A stretch of DNA of 40,618 nt from an uncultured Acidimicrobiaceae bacterium. GTDB lineage: Bacteria > Actinomycetota > Acidimicrobiia > Acidimicrobiales > RAAP-2. The notes under the pieces are model-generated. The model was not told the DNA's origin, did not search any database, and saw only the letters and a list, made by a program, of their open reading frames with translations. Each line of letters begins with the position of its first letter. Position 1 is the stretch's first letter. Shown in pieces: positions 33,420-40,618 of this stretch. The stretch spans positions 1 through 40,618 of the forward strand of contig CAIQOJ010000051.1 of NCBI GenBank assembly GCA_903873395.1, in the 5' to 3' direction. Both the position numbers and the translations under genes were made by a program.

Positions 33420-34073
33420 TTACTCTCCCCCAGCGCGGTGCAGTGCGAGTATAGATGCCACATCGGCGGTGGCCTGTTCGATCGTGTGATTAATGACAAC
33501 GTGGTCAGCCAACTCCCGTCCTGACCGTTCCTCTTCTTCCCCCTCGGCAAGGCGCCGAGCAATGTGCTCCTCATCATCACCCCGTGCCCTCAACCGAGCC
33601 TCTTGCACCTCGAGCGACGGCGGCAGGAGCAGCACCAGGACTGCGTTCGGCCTCAGAGCACGAACCTGGCGAGCGCCCTGTAGGTCGATCTCGAGGAGCA
33701 CGTCTCGTTCGGGCCCGGCATCGGCGATGGGCGTGCCATAGAGGTTTCCGATGAACTCCGCCCATTCGAAGAAGCCGCCTGCTTCAACCCGGGCTTCGAA
33801 CTCGGGCCGGTCCACGAAGACGTAGGCGTCTTCGGGTTCGCCGGGACGACGAGCACGAGTCGTCCACGAACGACTGAGCCAGAGCCGGGGGTCTTCTTGA
33901 ATGACACGAGCGGCGATCGTGCCCTTGCCCGCCCCTCCCGGTCCGAACAGGACGAAGATCGGTGACGCGCTCTGGCCATCGACTGCACCATCGCCTACAC
34001 CATCGACTTCGCCCTCGGCTTCGACCTCGGCTTCGACCTGCGACCGTGCCGCGAAGGCTGGGCCTTCAGGCAT
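33420..34073 (-). CDS. gmk: guanylate kinase
   Basis: GMP to GDP kinase, 217 aa. The P-loop FGPGGAGKGT (about residue 43), the GMP-binding SRSWTTRARRPGE and GNLYGTP, and the DLQGARQVR stretch are all present. The first 35 residues are an acidic extension (VEAEVEAEGEVD...) encoded by 12-nt repeats (34014-34037 and diverged copies), which is not part of the kinase fold. It follows mihF by 14 nt. Confidence 0.96.
   Translation of the reverse strand: MPEGPAFAARSQVEAEVEAEGEVDGVGDGAVDGQSASPIFVLFGPGGAGKGTIAARVIQEDPRLWLSRSWTTRARRPGEPEDAYVFVDRPEFEARVEAGGFFEWAEFIGNLYGTPIADAGPERDVLLEIDLQGARQVRALRPNAVLVLLLPPSLEVQEARLRARGDDEEHIARRLAEGEEEERSGRELADHVVINHTIEQATADVASILALHRAGGE
34014..34037. repeat. 12-nt tandem repeat in the gmk N-terminal extension
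   Basis: CTCGGCTTCGAC is repeated twice without change (34014-34025, 34026-34037), flanked by diverged CATCGAC copies back to about 33975. On the minus strand it codes for VEAE units before the P-loop. Confidence 0.75.
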
Positions 34074-34087
34074 CGCTCCGGGTCGAA

Positions 34088-34405
34088 TCAGCCGGCGATG
34101 GCGCGCAGCAGGGCTTCGCGCTGGTTGGCACCGAGTCCCTGGACTCGTCGACTCTCCGAAATCCCGACCGACTCCATGAGTCGTCGGGACTTCACCTTTC
34201 CTAGACCTGGCAAAGATTCGAGGACCGAGAGGACCTTCATCTTTCCGACCGTCTCATCGGTCTCGGCCAAGGCCAGCAGCTCGGGTAGATCGATCGAGCC
34301 GATCTTGAGCTTCTCCTTGATCTCGGCACGATCCCGGCGGACCTTGGCGGCCTTCGCCAGTGCAGCCGAGCGCTGTTCGGGCGTGAGTGCTGGGGGTTGA
34401 GGCAT
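34088..34405 (-). CDS. mihF: actinobacterial integration host factor
   Basis: Small nucleoid-associated DNA-binding protein of the mIHF/sIHF family, 105 aa. It has the helix-rich N-terminus (LTPEQRSAALAKAAKVR RDRAEIKEKLK, here spaced) and the helix-two-turn-helix SLPGLGKVKSRRLMESVGI that contacts DNA. Gene order mihF-gmk-rpoZ is typical. The ATG lies 7 nt after a -10 box, so the mRNA is probably leaderless. It is the first gene of the long minus-strand run. Confidence 0.95.
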   Translation of the reverse strand: MPQPPALTPEQRSAALAKAAKVRRDRAEIKEKLKIGSIDLPELLALAETDETVGKMKVLSVLESLPGLGKVKSRRLMESVGISESRRVQGLGANQREALLRAIAG

Positions 34406-34412
34406 GGCCGGA

Positions 34413-34441
34413 ACGATAGCGCCTGGCCGCTCCCCGGTCAC
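34413..34441 (-). promoter_or_regulatory. mihF promoter, probably leaderless
   Basis: On the minus strand GTGACC (34441-34436), a 17-nt spacer and TATCGT (34418-34413) form a plausible sigma-70 promoter. The mihF ATG follows 7 nt later, where transcription would begin. Confidence 0.55.
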
Positions 34442-34473
34442 CTGAGATTGCAACGGCTCCTCTCCGCCTCGAC

Positions 34474-35268
34474 ATGCCCGATACTGGAGAGGTGATCTCA
34501 ATCGATCTCAATGCCGACCTCGCCGAGTCCGACCAGTTGATGGCGAGCGACCTCGCCATCCTCGATGTGGTGACGAGCGCCAGCCTCGCATGCGGCTTCC
34601 ATGCGGGTAGCGCCTCGGCCATGCGGGCTGCGGCAGAAGCCTGCCTCGAGCGCGGTGTCGTCATCGGGGCCCACGTCTCGTACCGAGATCGTGCTGGCTT
34701 TGGTCGTCGACGCATCGACGTGGCCCTCGACGCGTTGGCCACCGATGTCGGCGAGCAGTGGGCCGCCTTGGCGAGTGAAGCAACGAGTGTCGGCGCAGAG
34801 GTGACCTACCTCAAAGCCCATGGCGCTCTCTACCACGCTGTCGCTTCGGACGCCGAGGTGGCTGCAGCCGTCTTGGGTGCCGTAGGGCCGCTGTGCCGCA
34901 CCATCGTGCTGCCACCGAACAGTCACGCAGTCGAGGCAGCGACGCACGCTGGACTGCGGGTCGTGCTCGAAGGATTTCCCGACCGTCACTACACCCCGAC
35001 TGGCTCGTTGGCCGGACGAGACCAGCCTGGCGCCTTGGTGCACTCAGCGGACGATGTTGGTGAACGTGCCCGCTCGATGGCGCTGACCTCTGGGGTGGCG
35101 GCCGTAGACGGCACCTGGGTGCCCCTGCCCGTTGAGACCCTCTGCATCCATGGGGACCATCCCGAAGCACCGGATCGGGCCCGAGCGGTTCGTTCAGCCC
35201 TGGAGTCCGCTGGGGTCCGGGTCGTGGCCTTCGATGCGTCCGGCCTTCACACAAACCGCCCGTCATGA
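34474..35268 (+). CDS. pxpA: 5-oxoprolinase subunit A (LamB/YcsF family)
   Basis: Subunit of the ATP-dependent 5-oxoproline (pyroglutamate) hydrolase PxpABC that returns 5-oxoproline to glutamate. The 264-aa protein has SIDLNADLAESD, SLACGFHAGSASAMRAAAE, GAHVSYRDRAGFGRR and the C-terminal LCIHGDHPEA. The family usually reads DLGEG where this one has DLAES. I started at ATG 34474; a GTG at 34492 is also possible. It is followed by the fused pxpBC gene 19 nt on and is divergent from mihF. Confidence 0.93.
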   Translation: MPDTGEVISIDLNADLAESDQLMASDLAILDVVTSASLACGFHAGSASAMRAAAEACLERGVVIGAHVSYRDRAGFGRRRIDVALDALATDVGEQWAALASEATSVGAEVTYLKAHGALYHAVASDAEVAAAVLGAVGPLCRTIVLPPNSHAVEAATHAGLRVVLEGFPDRHYTPTGSLAGRDQPGALVHSADDVGERARSMALTSGVAAVDGTWVPLPVETLCIHGDHPEAPDRARAVRSALESAGVRVVAFDASGLHTNRPS

Positions 35269-35287
35269 GCCGCTGGTTTCCAGGACC

Positions 35288-37120
35288 ATGACCGCCGAGG
35301 GACGCTCCAGCCCCAGCACATCTGGCCACGATGCGTCAGGCCATCACCCGTCAGGCCATCACCCGTCAGGCCATCACCCGTCAGGCCATGACGCTGTACC
35401 CGTGAGTGCGATGGGCGATGCCGCCGTACTCGTACTGACACAAGGCGCCGATACATCCCGGCAGCTCGCCGAGGCCGTACTCGAAGCCGTCCATCTGCGC
35501 TCAGCCCCGGGTCGACCCGTCGATGTCGTGGTCGGCTTCGGAGGAACCTTGGTCGTGCTCGATCTCGAGGATCCTGATCCCGAAGAACCCCGTGCCGACC
35601 TTGCGACCTGGGCGGCATGGTTGACCGAGCTCGTGCCTCGCACGATCGAGTCGAGCGGCGACGCTGGCTACGACCGTGACTCGACTCCGTCACGTGTGCA
35701 CAACGTGCCCGTGGTGTTTGATGGCGACGACCTGGACGAGGTGGCTTCGATCCTCACGACGACATCCGATGCCATCATCGAGCTGCTCGTCACGGCCGAC
35801 CTTGAGGTCGCCCTCCTGGGGTTTGCCCCTGGTTTCGCGTATCTGACCGGACTCCCCGCATCGCTCGCCGGCCTGGAGCGACGCGCCGCCCCCCGTGCAG
35901 CCGTCCCGCCTGGTTCGGTAGCGGTGGCGGGTGGCTTCGCCGGCATCTACCCCAACGCCTCACCCGGGGGCTGGCACCTGCTTGGTCGAACCACCTTCCC
36001 GCTTTTTGACCCAAGCACCCCTCCGTACTCACCGTTTGTCGCTGGCGATCGGGTGCGATTCACGGTGGCTCGGCCCGACACCTACCAGGCCACCATCCCT
36101 GTCAGTACGAGACACAGCACCTCTCGCCACGGGCAGTCCTGGCTGGAGGTGATCCAACCCGGCATCCACTCCACCGTGCAGGACGCTGGGCGTCGGGGCG
36201 TGGCCCACCTGGGCGTACCGAGCGCTGGCACGGCCGACCCGACGCTTCGCATCCTGGCGAACCGACTCCTCGGCTCCTCGGACGATGCCGCAGTGCTCGA
36301 GTGCACGGGCGTTGGCCCGACTCTGCGTGTCCACGCCGACGGCGTCACCCCGACCTATCTCGCCGTGCTCGGGGCCTCCCCTGGCGCCGTCTCCCCCACG
36401 ATCGATGGCCGGTCCGTGCCGGCGGGAGCCGTACTCCCCCTCCATGATGGACAGGTCTTGGCGGTAGGGCCCATTCAGGCTGGCCTGCGGGCAACGGTGG
36501 GCGTGGGAGGAGGCTTTGCCACGCCTGAAGCTCTCGGTTCTCGTGCATCTGACGTACTGGCCGGCCTCGGCCCGGGTCCGATCGAGGCTGGTGACCACCT
36601 GGCAATCGGCACTCCCACTAGGCCCCGGGGCCACCTCGACGCACCTCGGCTCACTGGTGCGCTAGCCGGACCAGGCAACGACGCTTGTGAGATCACGACC
36701 CTGCGAGTGATTCCCGGCCCACACCACCTCACCACCCAACATCTGGCCGCACTGCTCGAGGGCGTCTGGGCGGTGACGGTCGACAGCAACCGAATCGGCC
36801 TGCGCCTCGACCGCCCTGGTGGCACCCTGCTTGAAGGCGTCGCCACGGTGACCTCCACCCCTATGGTCACCGGTGCAGTGCAGATCCCTCCCGACGGACG
36901 GCCGATCATCCTGCTTCCCGATCACGGCACGCTCGGTGGCTACCTCGTGGCTGCATGCGTGATCTCTGCGGACCTCCCCGTCCTCGGACGCCTCCGGCCC
37001 GGCAGCGAGGTGGCATTTGTCGCCTGCTCGCTCACCGAGGCCGAAGCGGCGTGGCGGACCTACACGCGGGACCTCGACGCACGGGTCACCGGGTGGCATC
37101 CGACCCGCGCAGCACACTGA
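35288..37120 (+). CDS. pxpBC: 5-oxoprolinase subunits B and C, fused
   Basis: Completes the 5-oxoprolinase with pxpA. At 610 aa it joins the KipI/PxpB domain (about 40-275; FAPGFAYLTGLP and YPNASPGGWHLLGRT) to the KipA/PxpC biotin-carboxylase-like domain (about 285-600; IQPGIHSTVQDAGRRGV). Fusions of this pair are known in actinobacteria. From ATG 35288 the first 38 residues include a histidine-rich SGHHP repeat; a GTG at 35402 would omit it. Because the repeat keeps frame I prefer the longer start. Confidence 0.92.
   Translation: MTAEGRSSPSTSGHDASGHHPSGHHPSGHHPSGHDAVPVSAMGDAAVLVLTQGADTSRQLAEAVLEAVHLRSAPGRPVDVVVGFGGTLVVLDLEDPDPEEPRADLATWAAWLTELVPRTIESSGDAGYDRDSTPSRVHNVPVVFDGDDLDEVASILTTTSDAIIELLVTADLEVALLGFAPGFAYLTGLPASLAGLERRAAPRAAVPPGSVAVAGGFAGIYPNASPGGWHLLGRTTFPLFDPSTPPYSPFVAGDRVRFTVARPDTYQATIPVSTRHSTSRHGQSWLEVIQPGIHSTVQDAGRRGVAHLGVPSAGTADPTLRILANRLLGSSDDAAVLECTGVGPTLRVHADGVTPTYLAVLGASPGAVSPTIDGRSVPAGAVLPLHDGQVLAVGPIQAGLRATVGVGGGFATPEALGSRASDVLAGLGPGPIEAGDHLAIGTPTRPRGHLDAPRLTGALAGPGNDACEITTLRVIPGPHHLTTQHLAALLEGVWAVTVDSNRIGLRLDRPGGTLLEGVATVTSTPMVTGAVQIPPDGRPIILLPDHGTLGGYLVAACVISADLPVLGRLRPGSEVAFVACSLTEAEAAWRTYTRDLDARVTGWHPTRAAH
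35321..35395. repeat. 15-nt tandem repeat, five units
   Basis: Three identical units TCAGGCCATCACCCG (35336-35380) are flanked by one diverged unit on each side. They code for SGHDA-SGHHP-SGHHP-SGHHP-SGHDA before the PxpB domain. Confidence 0.95.
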
Positions 37121-37136
37121 CGTCCATGCCATGCCT

Positions 37137-37193
37137 GAGGCGTCGTTGACCGGCCTTTCCGTCCAAACGGACGCCTCACGCCTGAGGCGTGGC
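37137..37193. promoter_or_regulatory. nested inverted repeats upstream of the orphan gene
   Basis: GAGGCGTC (from 37137) pairs with GACGCCTC (about 37169-37177), and ACGCCTCA-CGCC-TGAGGCGT (about 37171-37190) forms a second, mutually exclusive 8-bp hairpin using the same arm. It may terminate pxpBC or regulate the next gene by alternative folding; no T-run follows. Confidence 0.45.
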
Positions 37194-37246
37194 ACGATGG
37201 TGGGAAGGCAAGCCGGAGTGGCAGCCGGAAGCGAAGGGAGCGGTCC

Positions 37247-37831
37247 ATGACCGATACGAGTTCCACTAGTGGCGAGGGCGACGGCCTGATCCAGCCTCGC
37301 GCCGACGGCCAGCTCCACTTCGCCCCAGGCACCGAGGACTGGACCTTTCCCGTCAGTGCACCCGAGAACGTCACCCCACTGAGTGAAGACGAGCCGGAAG
37401 GAACGATTCCGGCAAGCCCGCTCTATGCATTGAAAGAGCGAGCCCATGGTGGGATTCACCTCTTCGGGCATCCCCACCGCATTCGTGCGGCCGTGGGCAC
37501 CGGCGATGCCACGGTCTACGTCATCGATGACGGCCCCCACCACTGCATGATCGGTCGGCGCGTCGGTGCCACCAGCGACGGCTGCATCTACAGCCTCATC
37601 GCCCGGATCACCCGTGACGTGTGGTCCACGCTGGAAGACGGCTCCATCGACGGACGTCAGGCCTTCGCCATGTCCGCCGAGGCCGGCCTCAGCGGCACGG
37701 TCGACAACGGTGGTCTGTCCAACGTCTTCGACGTCGACTACTACGACTCCCCTGCCGACATTCCCGACGACTACCTCCCGGCGGCACCGTTCATCACCTT
37801 CACCAAGGATTTGCCCACGTCAGATCGCTGA
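37247..37831 (+). CDS. protein of unknown function
   Basis: 194 aa, acidic, no signal peptide or membrane segment. I recognise no family. Features are a glycine/histidine-rich centre (GGIHLFGHPHRI, DDGPHHCMIGRRVG) and a C-terminal half ending in YLPAAPFITFTKDL. Codon use is like its neighbours, the ATG has an AAGGGAG site about 6 nt upstream, and the frame is the only long one here, so it is a real gene. It follows pxpBC after a 126-nt gap with nested hairpins and meets the DUF2142 gene tail to tail 4 nt later. Confidence 0.75.
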   Translation: MTDTSSTSGEGDGLIQPRADGQLHFAPGTEDWTFPVSAPENVTPLSEDEPEGTIPASPLYALKERAHGGIHLFGHPHRIRAAVGTGDATVYVIDDGPHHCMIGRRVGATSDGCIYSLIARITRDVWSTLEDGSIDGRQAFAMSAEAGLSGTVDNGGLSNVFDVDYYDSPADIPDDYLPAAPFITFTKDLPTSDR

Positions 37832-37835
37832 GGTC

Positions 37836-39467
37836 TCACGGACGAGCCCCTCTGACTCCGGGCATGACCTCTGGCCCGACGGCCTTTCCTGAGTCACCAG
37901 ATGGGCCGGGATCGAACAGGGCCTGGTCGGGCAGGTCGCTACCTGACGTGTGACGTTGCGGCCTACGCCACACTGACCAAGCCACCAGGCTGACCAGGGC
38001 CGCCTGGCCAACGATGGCCAGGCTCAGCACCAGTGCATCACCGCCGGGAGGGGCCCAGTGGGCTGTCGCACCAACAGGAGCCCCCAGACCCACCTCATAG
38101 CGACGCAGCGCCGTCACCAGGGCATCGATCTGGACAAGAGCCAGCACGGTGCCGACGGCCACGACCAGCGCCACTGATTGCCACCTCGGCCGACGTCGGG
38201 AATGGCGACCTCGAAAGTTCGTGGCGAACGGTGCGCAGGCGAGAAGAGGGACCCCTACGGCCAACGGCAGCCAGTAGCGGCCCTGCCAGAACGGGCCGAT
38301 GGCGTTGACCCGAGGAGTCTCGATGGCCAAGGACATGGCGAACGTTCCTAGAAGGAGTAGGGGAACTGAGCGCCGGACGGCAGACGAACGCAGCAGTCCG
38401 ACAGCCACCAGCACGCCGACGATCGTCGCCCAGACGACAACGTCTCGGAGTGGCACTGGTGTGTCGAGCCATCCAAAGTCACCGACGAGCTGACGCAGGC
38501 GGCCACCGGACTCCCCCACCACGAGTTCGACGGATCCCACCAGATTTCGTTGAGGCCGCAAGGGATAACCCAAGAGCGTCGGGCTCCCCGCCACGAGCAG
38601 CCACGCGACCGCCATCACGCCGCCCAGCACGCCCATGCCCAGCACCGGCCATGCAGCCCGATCAGCCACGATGGCCTGTGTCCTGCGCCAGCCCGCATAG
38701 GCGGCGATGACCAGAGCCAGGAGCGCTGCGTCCAGGAGGCTCGTGGGTCTGCTCACCATCAGCAGCGCAACGGCCAACGCAGCCCACCAACCCAAGGCTC
38801 GTGGAATCGACACCCCATCGGCCATGGTCACCAAGGCACACCATGCGGCAAAGGCTGCCGCCACCTCGATGCCGCTGTCATTGACCACGGAGGTGACGAA
38901 CAAGACCATCGGGGTCAACGCCACCAGTGCACCCAGCGGCCGCAGTCTGCTCCGTCCATACCGCACCAGCACGAAGAGTCCGAGGGCGAGGAGACAGGAA
39001 TCGAGCACCACGGCAACGGCTCGCATCGCATACAGACCACGGCTCCCAGGAATGCCGAGTGAGGGCAGGCCGACGAGCGCGTAATAAAGGGGCGGATAGT
39101 TGCCGAACTGTGTCGTCGAAGGCGTCGGACTCCCCGTAGTGCCCACCGGTGGCGAGCACCCGGCGGGCTGGTCGGGCCGGAAGGCGAAACAGTTGGGCAG
39201 GGCCGCTGCTTGGGCCGTCCACTGAGGAACGGTCACCTTGAACAACGCACCGAACGGCACGAGAGCCGAGGGACCGGCGACTTCACCTCGAACGGTGGCG
39301 GCCGCCTGGATCATGTGACTCGGCTCATCAGGTCCTGAACCGAGCGGACTGGCCAGGGTCCATGCCGTCAACGAGCAGATGAGACCCACGAGTGCCCACA
39401 CGGCAATGGTGAGGCGCGTGGACAGCGAGCTGTGCTCACCCTCAAGCACCGAGGCTCCCGCCGCCAC
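37836..39467 (-). CDS. DUF2142-type polytopic membrane protein
   Basis: 543 aa from a GTG start, with about 11-13 hydrophobic helices. The segment after the first helix, GSGPDEPSHMIQAAATVRGE, matches the PDEPxH motif of DUF2142 proteins, which have a GT-C glycosyltransferase-like fold and are found in cell-envelope polysaccharide loci. A likely periplasmic loop with two cysteines (about residues 92-104) follows. The enzyme activity is not known. Downstream of, and on the same strand as, another envelope-type membrane protein. Confidence 0.78.
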   Translation of the reverse strand: MAAGASVLEGEHSSLSTRLTIAVWALVGLICSLTAWTLASPLGSGPDEPSHMIQAAATVRGEVAGPSALVPFGALFKVTVPQWTAQAAALPNCFAFRPDQPAGCSPPVGTTGSPTPSTTQFGNYPPLYYALVGLPSLGIPGSRGLYAMRAVAVVLDSCLLALGLFVLVRYGRSRLRPLGALVALTPMVLFVTSVVNDSGIEVAAAFAAWCALVTMADGVSIPRALGWWAALAVALLMVSRPTSLLDAALLALVIAAYAGWRRTQAIVADRAAWPVLGMGVLGGVMAVAWLLVAGSPTLLGYPLRPQRNLVGSVELVVGESGGRLRQLVGDFGWLDTPVPLRDVVVWATIVGVLVAVGLLRSSAVRRSVPLLLLGTFAMSLAIETPRVNAIGPFWQGRYWLPLAVGVPLLACAPFATNFRGRHSRRRPRWQSVALVVAVGTVLALVQIDALVTALRRYEVGLGAPVGATAHWAPPGGDALVLSLAIVGQAALVSLVAWSVWRRPQRHTSGSDLPDQALFDPGPSGDSGKAVGPEVMPGVRGARP

Positions 39468-39540
39468 CGTGCATCACCTGAGCACCACCGGGTGTCCAGG
39501 CAGTTGGTCTTCGAGCACTCCGCCTCCTACGCCCCTGGTC

Positions 39541-40618
39541 CTAACTCTTACTCGTGCGTCGCCGACTCAGCCGAACCCGGCGTGTTCGAACTCGGCCCTT
39601 CCCGTCAGCGCCGAGCAGTGTCGCACCACCCGATACTGCCAGGCCGATCCAGCCGACCACGGCCATGGTCACTGCGATGCGCTCGCCGGGCGGGAGGTAG
39701 GTGAAGTGCACAACGGTGCGACCTGCCGGCACGGGCACGGATTGAAAGAGGCCCGTCGGTTCGCCTCGGGCGTGTGTGACGCTGACGGACGTGCCCCCGA
39801 CGTCGGCCGTCCATCCCGGGGCATAGAGCACCCGCCGCACCAGATGTCCGGCGCGGCTGCAGGTCACCGTGGCGTGATCCCATCCAGACCACGTGACCCC
39901 ACAGGGCACCGAAGCGGGACCATCGGTCCTCGCTGAGAAGGGAGGTGCGGGATGGGGAAGCTCCCAAATCTGTGCGACAGCATCGGTGTGCACCAACCGA
40001 GGACCATCTGGCCACGGTCGGGCATGTGGACCGGGGAAGGGTGCGCCGGTGGGGTCGGCACCCGTGGCCGGCACGGCCACGAACCGAACGCCTACGGCTT
40101 CATAGGCAGCCATGCGATCGATCACCAGTTCGGCTGGCGCTGGCCCGTTCGGATCCGACCGATATCCGCCAGTGAACTCGAAGGGCACGGTGTTCGGATC
40201 AAGATGCTCGGCGATGTAGGTGGTCCATGCCCGTGGGAGTGGCAGATCGTTGACGTTGACCTCGGCGATGCGGAAGTAGGACCCGTAGTTGGGCTGAATA
40301 GGCCCGAGGGTGGCAAACCGATAGGTGCCGAGGTGCGCTTGCAACCAGGAGACCGAGGCGAAGGACGGGGCCACCGGACGGGGGGCAGAGGCATAGGTAG
40401 AGGCCAATAGCAGCACGGCCTCTCCAGCAACGGCGCTAGCCATGACCACCCGACCGATCCGCCGGAGACGCCCGTCATCACCCAGGTGGGTCGGCACAGC
40501 GGCACGCTGATTCTGGCGTTCACTGGCACCGAGATCAGCCGCACTCGATGCAGGTGCATGGGGTGCAGGTGCATGGGGTGCAGGTGCATGGGGTGCAGCC
40601 AGCCATGCACCGAGCAAC
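39541..40618 (-). CDS. YfhO-like membrane protein, C-terminal part (cut by window edge)
   Basis: 358 residues of the 3' end of a gene whose 5' end lies beyond 40618. It has a hydrophobic helix (about residues 58-76), a large presumably extracytoplasmic domain, and a terminal helix (VVGWIGLAVSGGATLL) followed by a very basic tail (RTRRVRLSRRR). The block YAPGWTADVGGTSVSV with VPVPAGRTVVHFTYLPPGE closely resembles the C-terminus of YfhO-family proteins involved in lipid-linked glycosylation. A proline/alanine/histidine repeat (HAPAP) lies near the window edge. The stop is 73 nt before the DUF2142 start, so the two are probably co-transcribed. Confidence 0.7.
   Translation of the reverse strand, partial: LLGAWLAAPHAPAPHAPAPHAPASSAADLGASERQNQRAAVPTHLGDDGRLRRIGRVVMASAVAGEAVLLLASTYASAPRPVAPSFASVSWLQAHLGTYRFATLGPIQPNYGSYFRIAEVNVNDLPLPRAWTTYIAEHLDPNTVPFEFTGGYRSDPNGPAPAELVIDRMAAYEAVGVRFVAVPATGADPTGAPFPGPHARPWPDGPRLVHTDAVAQIWELPHPAPPFSARTDGPASVPCGVTWSGWDHATVTCSRAGHLVRRVLYAPGWTADVGGTSVSVTHARGEPTGLFQSVPVPAGRTVVHFTYLPPGERIAVTMAVVGWIGLAVSGGATLLGADGKGRVRTRRVRLSRRRTSKS
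40546..40605. repeat. 15-nt tandem repeat, about 3.5 units
   Basis: GGGTGCAGGTGCATG repeats at 40561 and 40576, with diverged units on either side (40546 and 40591). On the minus strand it codes for HAPAP units in the YfhO-like protein. Confidence 0.9.

Overview
The window is a GC-rich (roughly mid-60s percent by eye) housekeeping segment of an actinobacterial chromosome. The evidence is the 5' end of a 16S rRNA gene, the infC-rpmI-rplT / pheST / argCJBDFRGH order, the mihF-gmk-rpoZ-coaBC-metK-priA-def-fmt-rpe-rib order (both characteristic of Actinomycetota), an actinobacterial-type integration host factor (mihF) and a PriA without an intact ATPase site. Acidimicrobiia is my best guess for the class; that is inference and would be settled by the full 16S.

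Regions. 1-593: 5' end of a 16S gene on the minus strand with its leader (two boxA-like elements, a TTGACA-N17-TAGAGT promoter). 594-9534: complete arginine operon on the minus strand, transcribed argC-J-B-D-F-R-(gap)-G-H, coupled by ATGA/GTGA overlaps, with an ArgR-type operator before argC. 9610-12722: an insertion between argC and pheT holding a polyamine-type permease and a divergent PuuB-like FAD oxidoreductase. 12760-18825: infC, rpmI, rplT, a SpoU-family methyltransferase, pheS and pheT, all minus. 19039-21221: plus-strand DUF1844-like protein and MFS transporter. 21131-34405: long minus-strand run mihF, gmk, rpoZ, coaBC, metK, priA, a small unrecognised frame, def, fmt, rpe, ribD, ribBA, ribH, hisG, cold-shock-domain protein. 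34474-37831: plus-strand 5-oxoprolinase pxpA and fused pxpBC, then an orphan protein. 37836-40618: two minus-strand envelope-type membrane proteins, the second cut by the window edge.

The genes are mostly ordinary, but several non-coding and recoding-like details are not. The 153-nt rpmI-rplT spacer is a chain of five perfect stem-loops. infC has no AUG/GUG/UUG start and probably begins at AUA. priA and the SpoU methyltransferase both have conserved N-terminal frame reaching back towards the upstream stop codon, where a CTGA overlap is the only start-like codon at the junction. Between priA and def lies a coding-looking frame without a normal start. At least eight short tandem-repeat arrays are scattered across the window: those inside genes have units of 12, 15 or 18 nt, those in non-coding DNA 17 or 26 nt, so repeat growth looks filtered by reading frame. 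No CRISPR array, tRNA, insertion sequence or phage gene was seen.
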